NCBI GenBank assembly: GCA_945895265.1
Contig: CAMDEF010000049.1
Span: 1-27,473 of the forward strand
DNA from: Bordetella parapertussis
GTDB taxonomy: Bacteria; Pseudomonadota; Gammaproteobacteria; Burkholderiales; Burkholderiaceae_B
Direction: 5' to 3'
DNA: 27,473 bases
Within the stretch, counting starts at the first letter, position 1, and each line of letters opens with the position of its first letter. The notes under the pieces were generated by a model, which saw only the letters and a program-made list of their open reading frames with translations, made no database searches and was not told the DNA's origin. Positions 8,590 through 14,733 of the stretch are shown piece after piece. The translations under genes were made by a program, and so were the position numbers.

Positions 8590-9663
8590 TTATTTTCCGC
8601 TGGTCAAAACGGCGCGACGACGAGCGCGCACCGACTCAGCCAAGCGCTCAAGCACACCAACTGAACTTTGCCAGTCGATGCAGCCATCTGTCACGCTTTG
8701 GCCATAGACCAACGTTTGACCCTCAACAATATCCTGACGACCCGCAACGAGATTGCTTTCAATCATCAAACCAAAAATACGCGCATCGCCTTGAGCGATT
8801 TGCGAGGCGACCTCGTCGCAGACTGCAGGTTGATTTTCTGGCTTTTTGTTGCTGTTGGCATGACTTGAATCAACCATGATGCGCTGCGCGAGACCCGCCT
8901 TTGCCATCTCTGAACAAGCCGCCTGTACGCTCGCCGCATCATAATTAGGCGCCTTACCACCCCGCAAAATGACGTGGCAATCTTCGTTGCCTGAGGTTGA
9001 CACAATCGCCGAGTGCCCACCTTTCGTGACCGACAAGAAGTGATGCGGTGCAGAGGCAGATTTCATGGCATCTACGGCAATCTTGACGTTACCGTCGGTA
9101 CCATTTTTAAAACCAACCGGACACGACAGGCCCGAAGCCAACTCGCGATGCACCTGACTTTCGGTCGTGCGGGCACCGATGGCGCCCCAAGACACCAAGT
9201 CAGCGATGTACTGAGGGGTAATCATGTCAAGAAACTCGCAACCCGCTGGCAAGCCCAACTGATTAATTTCAAGCAGCAAGCCACGCGCAGTTGTTAAACC
9301 CTTGTTGATATTAAAACTACCATCCATATCGGGGTCGTTGATCAGGCCTTTCCAGCCGACCGTGGTGCGTGGCTTTTCAAAATAGACGCGCATCACAACT
9401 TCGAGCTCGCCTTTAAAACGATCGCGCTGAGCCTTCAGGCGCTTGGCGTAATCAAGGGCTGCCGCGGTGTCGTGAATTGAGCACGGGCCAATCACCACCA
9501 CCAAGCGATCATCCATGCCATGCAAAATGCGATGGATCGCCTGACGCGATTCATAAACGATTGATGAAACCTCGGGCGTGCAGGGGTGCTCTCGCATCGT
9601 GTGCGAAGGTGGCGCAAGTTCTTTCATCTCGCGAATGCGCAAGTCATCGGTATTGTGTGGCAA
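8590..9663 (-). CDS. aroG: 3-deoxy-7-phosphoheptulonate (DAHP) synthase, class I, AroG-like
   Basis: The enzyme condenses phosphoenolpyruvate and erythrose 4-phosphate to DAHP, the first step of the shikimate pathway. Family motifs are VVIGPCSIHD, RVYFEKPRTTVGWKGLINDP, GAIGARTTESQVHRELASGL and FLSVTKGGHSAIV. The N-terminus DDLRIREMKELAPP resembles E. coli AroG rather than AroF or AroH, which suggests but does not prove phenylalanine feedback. I chose a TTG start at 9663, giving 357 residues: it lies six bases after AGGAG and gives an N-terminus of AroG length. The only nearby ATG (9668) is out of frame. A farther TTG at 9681 is in frame but precedes the Shine-Dalgarno site. It follows tldD on the same strand with 129 bases between, enough for its own promoter. 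Confidence 0.95.
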   Translation of the reverse strand: MPHNTDDLRIREMKELAPPSHTMREHPCTPEVSSIVYESRQAIHRILHGMDDRLVVVIGPCSIHDTAAALDYAKRLKAQRDRFKGELEVVMRVYFEKPRTTVGWKGLINDPDMDGSFNINKGLTTARGLLLEINQLGLPAGCEFLDMITPQYIADLVSWGAIGARTTESQVHRELASGLSCPVGFKNGTDGNVKIAVDAMKSASAPHHFLSVTKGGHSAIVSTSGNEDCHVILRGGKAPNYDAASVQAACSEMAKAGLAQRIMVDSSHANSNKKPENQPAVCDEVASQIAQGDARIFGLMIESNLVAGRQDIVEGQTLVYGQSVTDGCIDWQSSVGVLERLAESVRARRRAVLTSGK

Positions 9664-9669
9664 AACATA

Positions 9670-9675
9670 CTCCTG
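9670..9675 (-). promoter_or_regulatory. Ribosome binding site deciding the aroG start
   Basis: CAGGAG on the minus strand is a near-perfect Shine-Dalgarno site. It is six bases before the in-frame TTG (9663) but only one base before an out-of-frame ATG (9668), so spacing favours the TTG. The ATG opens a 14-codon frame that overlaps the start of aroG. Confidence 0.7.
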
Positions 9676-9792
9676 GTGCAAAAAAATATTAAAAATTAAA
9701 TTCAGTCAAATCTCAACAGTGTCGCGCTGCTATCGACGTTCAAAACGTTGGATCACTCAACAATATCGACGACAATGAACCTTTGGCAATGC

Positions 9793-11253
9793 TTATGCAG
9801 TACCGCCGACAGTCAGCCCTTCCATCTTGATGGTTGGCATCCCTACCCCAACCGGCACACTTTGACCTTCTTTACCGCAGGTGCCCACGCCGCTATCGAG
9901 CTTCATGTTATTACCGATCATGCTGACGCGGTTCATGGCCTCAGGGCCACTGCCAATCAGGGTAGCCCCTTTAACTGGGTGGGTAATGCGGCCGTTTTCG
10001 ATCATGTAGGCTTCAGACGTTGAAAACACAAACTTACCGCTGGTAATGTCAACTTGCCCGCCGCCAAAATTTGCAGCGTAAATACCTTTTTTCACTGACT
10101 CAATAATTTCTTCAGGCGGCGTTTTACCCGACAGCATGAAAGTGTTGGTCATGCGTGGCATGGGAAGATGAGCAAACGATTCACGCCGACCGTTACCAGT
10201 GGCGGCGGTTTTCATTAAACGCGAATTCAACGTGTCTTGCATGTAGCCGCGCAAAATTCCGTCTTCGATCAAGACATTGCGTTGCGTGGGATTACCTTCA
10301 TCATCAATGTTTAACGAGCCACGGCGCCCTTCGATGGTGCCGTCATCAACAACCGTGACACCTTTTGAAGCCACGCGTTGGCCGATACGGCCAGCGAAGA
10401 CGCTAGACCCTTTGCGATTGAAGTCACCCTCTAGACCGTGGCCGACCGCCTCATGCAACAAAATCCCGGGCCAGCCTGCTGCAAGTACGACTGTCATTTC
10501 TCCGGCTGGTGCAGCCTGCGCGTCAAGATTAATCATGGCTTCGTGAACAGCCTGTTCGACGTATTGGGTCAGGGTTTCGTCTGAGAAATAACCTAAGCCG
10601 GTACGACCACCACCACCCCCGTGACCGGTTTCGCGTCGACCGTTGCGCTCAACGACGACAGTCAAGGACAAGCGCACTAGCGGACGCACATCCGCGGCCA
10701 AGCGGCCATCGCTGCCCGCCACCATGATGACGTCGTACTCCATCCCTAAACTAGCCATGACCTGTGCCACGTGCGGGTCGCGTGCTCGAGCCATTTTTTC
10801 AACCCGCTCAAGCAGGCCAACTTTTTCAGGCGCACTCATGGTGGCCAACGGATCAACTGATGTGTACAAATTTTGCCCGTGACGCGGGTCATCACCGGTA
10901 CGCACTTTTGTCTTGCCAGCACCCTGACGCGCGATGCTTTTGACCGCACGTGCTGACGATAACAGGGCGTCGGGTGATAGCGTGTCAGAGTAAGCGAACG
11001 CTGTTTTTTCACCAGCGACGGCTCGCACGCCAACGCCTTGCGAGATTGAAAAGCTACCGGTTTTGACGATGCCCTCTTCGAGGCTCCAGCCTTCGCTACG
11101 CGTGTACTGAAAATACAAATCGGCGTAATCGACTTTGTGCGTAAAAATCTCGCCGATCGCACGTGCCATGTCATTTTCAGACAGGCCCCATGGGTCAAGC
11201 AATAAACTTTTTGCCGTGGCAAGCGAAGCAATAGCGGGGTCAGTCAGTTTCAT
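9793..11253 (-). CDS. tldD: Metalloprotease TldD
   Basis: TldD pairs with TldE/PmbA to form a zinc protease that degrades unfolded peptides and matures some ribosomally made peptides. The 486 residues include the zinc-binding HExxxH motif as HEAVGH at 267-272, followed by [19 protein letters not shown]. Near the C-terminus is [12 protein letters not shown], whose cysteine is the expected third zinc ligand. Length and both motifs fit full-length TldD. It starts eight bases after the stop of the nitrilase-family gene, so the two are probably co-transcribed. The partner gene tldE/pmbA is not in the window. Confidence 0.96.
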   Translation of the reverse strand: MKLTDPAIASLATAKSLLLDPWGLSENDMARAIGEIFTHKVDYADLYFQYTRSEGWSLEEGIVKTGSFSISQGVGVRAVAGEKTAFAYSDTLSPDALLSSARAVKSIARQGAGKTKVRTGDDPRHGQNLYTSVDPLATMSAPEKVGLLERVEKMARARDPHVAQVMASLGMEYDVIMVAGSDGRLAADVRPLVRLSLTVVVERNGRRETGHGGGGGRTGLGYFSDETLTQYVEQAVHEAMINLDAQAAPAGEMTVVLAAGWPGILLHEAVGHGLEGDFNRKGSSVFAGRIGQRVASKGVTVVDDGTIEGRRGSLNIDDEGNPTQRNVLIEDGILRGYMQDTLNSRLMKTAATGNGRRESFAHLPMPRMTNTFMLSGKTPPEEIIESVKKGIYAANFGGGQVDITSGKFVFSTSEAYMIENGRITHPVKGATLIGSGPEAMNRVSMIGNNMKLDSGVGTCGKEGQSVPVGVGMPTIKMEGLTVGGTA

Positions 11254-11261
11254 GAATCAAC

Positions 11262-12080
11262 TTATGATTGGGTAAAGAGTTTGCGATGAGCGAGTGCAGG
11301 CAAGGACTGCCGCACTTCAGCCAAACGCGCAGGGTCTATCGTACCGCTTACCACTCCCTCATGCTCGGGTAAAACTGATAAAACCTCGCCCCAGGGGTCA
11401 ATCAGAATCGAGTGCCCCCAAGTGCGGCGTCCATTCTCGTGGGTGCCGCCTTGCGCAGGGGCTAAGACATAACACTGATTCTCAATTGCCCTTGCACGCA
11501 AGAGGGTCTCCCAATGCGCGCGACCTGTCGTATAAGTAAACGCCGAAGGCACCAAAATCAAATCCACTTCGCCAAGCGCGCGATATAACTCAGGAAAACG
11601 CAGGTCATAACAAATCGACAAGCCCAAATTAATCACAGGGGTATCAACCCGACAAATCGTATCGCCAGCCAAAATACCGCGCGACTCGTCGTAACTTTCA
11701 GTACCCCGAGTAAATCCAAATAAATGAATTTTGTCGTAACGAGCAATTTGTTTACCACTGGGATCAAAAATCAGTTGAGTATTTAACACGCGCGTCGGAT
11801 CTGACGAGACCAACGGCATACTGCCGCACGATAACCAGATATTGTGCTGGCGAGCCGTTTCTGAGAGAAACGTTTGAATCGGGCCCGTGCCGGGTTGCTC
11901 GGCAATGTCTAGCTTATCAGTCTCTTTGCGACCGAATAAGCAAAAATACTCAGGTAAACCAACGAATTGCGCACCGTCTTGTGCCGCTTGTGCGATGAGT
12001 CGAGCCGCTGAATCGAGATTTTGATTTAACGAGGCCGCTGACACCATTTGAACCGCGGCGACTTTTAAGGGGGCTTTCAT
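11262..12080 (-). CDS. Carbon-nitrogen hydrolase (nitrilase superfamily), deaminated-glutathione-amidase-like
   Basis: The 272 residues carry the complete nitrilase-superfamily triad: Glu44 in GLPEYFCLFG, Lys117 in ARYDKIHLFG and Cys157 in SICYDLRFPELYR. The further segment SAFTYTTGRAHWETLLRARA and the tail GHSILIDPWGEVLS place it with the NIT1/YbeM group, whose members repair deaminated glutathione; other small-amide substrates are possible. It lies eight bases upstream of tldD. Upstream, where I would expect a large AsmA/YhdP-like gene in related genomes, there is instead a divergent H-NS-type gene. The start MKAPLKVAAVQM is at the usual distance from the first beta strand. Confidence 0.9.
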   Translation of the reverse strand: MKAPLKVAAVQMVSAASLNQNLDSAARLIAQAAQDGAQFVGLPEYFCLFGRKETDKLDIAEQPGTGPIQTFLSETARQHNIWLSCGSMPLVSSDPTRVLNTQLIFDPSGKQIARYDKIHLFGFTRGTESYDESRGILAGDTICRVDTPVINLGLSICYDLRFPELYRALGEVDLILVPSAFTYTTGRAHWETLLRARAIENQCYVLAPAQGGTHENGRRTWGHSILIDPWGEVLSVLPEHEGVVSGTIDPARLAEVRQSLPALAHRKLFTQS

Positions 12081-12303
12081 GGGTTTTCCAGCGAGAGGTT
12101 TTAAACAGAGATTCAGTCATAACTTTCGGTCATTTAAGCATAGCCAGTCATCATGTGACCAGCCTGATTAATAATGAAATGTGAGGTGGTTTTATTTTTG
12201 GATGCCACCGTTAATCATTAATATACGTATTATCCTCAGTGAAAAATAGATAAAAAAGGTATAAACTCCAGTCTGACATTTACTAACAAAAGGTCATACA
12301 GCC
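12081..12303. promoter_or_regulatory. AT-rich divergent intergenic region between the nitrilase gene and the H-NS-type gene
   Basis: This 223-base spacer separates two divergent starts and is visibly more AT-rich than its surroundings, especially the half nearest the H-NS gene. A TATAAA at 12260-12265 is a possible -10 element for the + strand gene, but no good -35 stands 16-18 bases upstream. AAAGG at about 12289-12293 is a plausible ribosome binding site for the ATG at 12304. An AT-rich tract beside an H-NS-type gene would suit autoregulation, which is inference only. I see no RNA gene or coding frame in it. Confidence 0.4.
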
Positions 12304-12666
12304 ATGGCACGCCAAAACTACGCAACGCTTCAAGCAAAAATTAATAAAGAAATTGAAAAATTGCAAAAGCAAGCACAAGTATTACAAACTAAAAGTCGCA
12401 AACCAGTCATTAGCAGTTTAGTGCGCACAATGAAAGAATATAATATTTCTCCCGATGAGCTGGCTGCAGCCTACGGCAAGGTAAAAAGCTCAGCGAAGGC
12501 TGGTCGGCCCGCCAAAAGCACCAAAGCAGTCGGAGTCAAAAAACCAGTGGCACCTAAATATCGTCACCCCGCGAGCGGTGCCACCTGGACCGGTCGCGGC
12601 AAAGCGCCATTGTGGGTGGTTGAGGCTGAAAAAAACGGCCAGCCTCGCCAACAGTTTTTAATCTAA
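12304..12666 (+). CDS. H-NS family nucleoid-associated protein
   Basis: This 120-residue protein has a charged, helical N-terminal oligomerisation region (about 5-50, rich in K, Q and E), a lysine/alanine-rich linker (60-83) and the C-terminal H-NS DNA-binding motif KYRHPASGATWTGRGKAPLWV at 85-105. This is the BpH3/Bordetella-Burkholderia type of H-NS. It would bind AT-rich, often horizontally acquired DNA and silence it. The gene body, particularly its first half, is more AT-rich than its neighbours. It stands alone, divergent from the nitrilase gene and ending four bases from the stop of a convergent receptor gene. Genomes of this group often hold several paralogues, so it need not be the main H-NS. 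Confidence 0.93.
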   Translation: MARQNYATLQAKINKEIEKLQKQAQVLQTKSRKPVISSLVRTMKEYNISPDELAAAYGKVKSSAKAGRPAKSTKAVGVKKPVAPKYRHPASGATWTGRGKAPLWVVEAEKNGQPRQQFLI

Positions 12667-12670
12667 CGCG

Positions 12671-13663
12671 TTAATCGATTTTCGCGCCAGAATCACGCAC
12701 AGCTTTACCCCACTGCTCGATGTCTTTATCGACAATCTTCTGAAACTCAGCCAGGTCCATCGGCATGGCTGAGGCGCCTTTTGAAGATAATTGCGTCACC
12801 ACCGCCTGATCGCTCAAAATCTTATTGATTTCGCTATGTATTTGCTGGCGCAGCGCCACGGGCGTTGCGGTGGGTGCAAAAAACGCAAACCATGAATCTA
12901 GCGCCAACTGAGGATAGCCCGCCTCACCAAAGGTAGGCAGCGCAGGCAGCGCCTCTGAGCGCTTAGTGGCCGAAGCGGCTAGCGGTTTCACGGCGCCGCT
13001 TTTGATCTGCCCCATGACCGACGGTGCACTCGCAAACGTGCCCTGAACCTGTCCACTCATCACATCAGTCAGTGCGGGTGCGATGCCCTTATAAGGCACG
13101 TGCGTCGTTTTAATACCCGCTGCCGCATCAAACATCGTATCCAATAAATGTGCGACCGAACCATTACCCGAAGACGCGATATTTATTTTTCCGGGATTGG
13201 CTTTTGCATAAGCAACATATTCAGCAATATTATTGACCGGCAAGCTTGGGCTCACGACCAAAACAAAAGGCAGGGTTGCCAATGCACCTAAAGGCACCAA
13301 GTCTTTGACTGTGTCAAACGGCATATTTTGATACAACGCGGGATTAATCGCATGGGTACCCGAATAACTCATTAACCAGGTTGTACCGTCAGGGTTCGAT
13401 TTTGCAACGTTATCGCTGCCGATATTGCCACCTGCGCCGGGTCGGTTTTCAACAACCACCGGAACACCCCAGCGTTTCGAGAACTCTTGGCCCATTATGC
13501 GGGCGATCGCGTCAGAGGCACCACCAGCGGTTTGCGGGACAATGATTCTGATTTGCTTGCCTGCCAACGCCTGGGGCACTTGCGCACTGGCGGCGCTGAT
13601 TAAACACAGCCCTGCCAATATGGATAATGCATAACGCCCAATTTTTTTATCAATACTAAACAT
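12671..13663 (-). CDS. Bug/TctC-family tripartite tricarboxylate transporter receptor
   Basis: The 330-residue protein has a classical signal peptide (basic start, hydrophobic 11-24, likely cleavage after AASA at residue 27) and the Bug family fold. Typical stretches are IRIIVPQTAGGASDAIARIM, VVVENRPGAGGNIGSDNVAK, GSVAHLLDTMF and THVPYKGIAPALTDVMSGQV. Bug proteins bind small organic acids, amides or vitamins in the periplasm and deliver them to TctAB-type transporters or act as sensors. No tctA or tctB is nearby, a common situation for the expanded Bug families of Alcaligenaceae. It lies 75 bases downstream of a TauD-type dioxygenase gene, so both may act on one compound. The ligand is unknown. 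Confidence 0.94.
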   Translation of the reverse strand: MFSIDKKIGRYALSILAGLCLISAASAQVPQALAGKQIRIIVPQTAGGASDAIARIMGQEFSKRWGVPVVVENRPGAGGNIGSDNVAKSNPDGTTWLMSYSGTHAINPALYQNMPFDTVKDLVPLGALATLPFVLVVSPSLPVNNIAEYVAYAKANPGKINIASSGNGSVAHLLDTMFDAAAGIKTTHVPYKGIAPALTDVMSGQVQGTFASAPSVMGQIKSGAVKPLAASATKRSEALPALPTFGEAGYPQLALDSWFAFFAPTATPVALRQQIHSEINKILSDQAVVTQLSSKGASAMPMDLAEFQKIVDKDIEQWGKAVRDSGAKID

Positions 13664-13738
13664 ATAGAGTTTCTCGATATATCAATTAAATGTGCAGCGA
13701 TTAAATGCCCACCGCACCCGTAAACCTGTTGTGCGCGA

Positions 13739-14572
13739 TTATGCGGGTTTATCACCCTTTAAGGTAATACGATGTAATAAACGCTTATAACCATGATAAT
13801 CATTAATTGGATTATGCAAGGCGCAGCGATTATCCCAAAAAGCAATTGAACCCGGACGCCAAACAAACCGGCAGGTATATTCGGGCTTCACCTGTTGCTC
13901 AAATAAATAATTTAAAAGCGGAGCACTTTCTTCTTCAGTCCAGCCAGCAAAACGGAGGGTATGACCAGGGTTCACGTAAAGCGCCTCGCGGCCGGTTTCG
14001 GGGTGCGTGCGCACGACCGGGTGCTCAGAGTTCAGTTCAGAGCGGCCTTTATCCGTTGCTGAGTCAGCCAAGCGATCTTCACGCGAGTGGGTCACCGCGG
14101 CTTTCGCTGATGAATTCACCCCTTTGAGGGTACGCAACGTGTCTTGTAAGGCGGGCGAAAGGCCTTCAAAGGCCGCGTAATTACTGGCAAACAGCGTATC
14201 GCCGCCTACCGGTGGTAGTTCGCGGGCAATCAGCATGGTCGCCATCGGCGGTTCTTGTAAATACGTCGTGTCGGTATGCCAAACACCGCCAAAATTATGT
14301 TTCTCGTGCGGCAGCTTTAATACCGGTACGATTAACGGAAAGTCGGGCAAGCCCTTTACAAAAGGATATTCAATAATCTCGCCAAAGCGTTGTGCAAAGG
14401 CTTGAAACGCGCCAGGTTCGAGGGGCTGTTCACGAAAAAACACGACACTATGTTGCAACCAGATCTTACGGATTTCCGCAATTTGCGCGTCGCTGACAGG
14501 GTTAAGTAAATTAATACCCAAGATCTCTGCGCCCACGGCCCTGGATAAGGGACGGACTTCAAGTTGTGTCAT
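13739..14572 (-). CDS. TauD/TfdA-family Fe(II)/2-oxoglutarate-dependent dioxygenase
   Basis: The protein has 277 residues from the chosen ATG at 14572 (MTQLEVRPLSRAVGAEILG), which aligns with the N-terminus of TauD-type enzymes; an in-frame TTG at 14608 would add 12 residues with no family resemblance. The facial triad is visible as His99 and Asp101 (VWHTDTTY) and His253 (CALHNP), followed by basic residues in HGYKRLLHRITLKGD that would bind 2-oxoglutarate. The family hydroxylates substrates such as taurine, sulfonates or phenoxyacids, causing their breakdown. No sulfonate transporter is nearby, so taurine is not assured. It heads a probable two-gene unit with the Bug receptor. Confidence 0.92.
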   Translation of the reverse strand: MTQLEVRPLSRAVGAEILGINLLNPVSDAQIAEIRKIWLQHSVVFFREQPLEPGAFQAFAQRFGEIIEYPFVKGLPDFPLIVPVLKLPHEKHNFGGVWHTDTTYLQEPPMATMLIARELPPVGGDTLFASNYAAFEGLSPALQDTLRTLKGVNSSAKAAVTHSREDRLADSATDKGRSELNSEHPVVRTHPETGREALYVNPGHTLRFAGWTEEESAPLLNYLFEQQVKPEYTCRFVWRPGSIAFWDNRCALHNPINDYHGYKRLLHRITLKGDKPA

Positions 14573-14689
14573 GTTGGTGTCTCGCGAAAATTTAATTAGA
14601 TTAAACAACTTCTTATCTGCTTATCATAGGGCAGATTACAAGTTTTTTCACTGTGGCACCTCTACAATAGCCACTTACGCCCTAAACCA

Positions 14690-14712
14690 TGACGTAGCTT
14701 ACCCCTACGTCA
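14690..14712. repeat. Inverted repeat upstream of pepN
   Basis: Two perfect 8-base arms, TGACGTAG and CTACGTCA, are separated by seven bases and lie 21 bases before the pepN ATG. It could be a regulator site or a small hairpin in the 5' untranslated region. Repeats of this quality arise several times by chance in a window this long, so only the position beside a start makes it notable. Confidence 0.45.
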
Positions 14713-14733
14713 GCACGATTTGGAAGCCAGTTC

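Noticed and set aside
9731..9771. Repeated TATCGACG and an ACGTT-N3-AACGT dyad upstream of aroG, considered as a regulator site
   Set aside because: The copies are short, unevenly placed and not matched to any operator I can name; chance is adequate.
14655..14668. TGGCAC resembling the -24 element of a sigma-54 promoter upstream of pepN
   Set aside because: The -12 element (TTGCA) is missing at the required spacing; the bases there are CTACAAT. No -35 suits the TACAAT as a sigma-70 -10 either.
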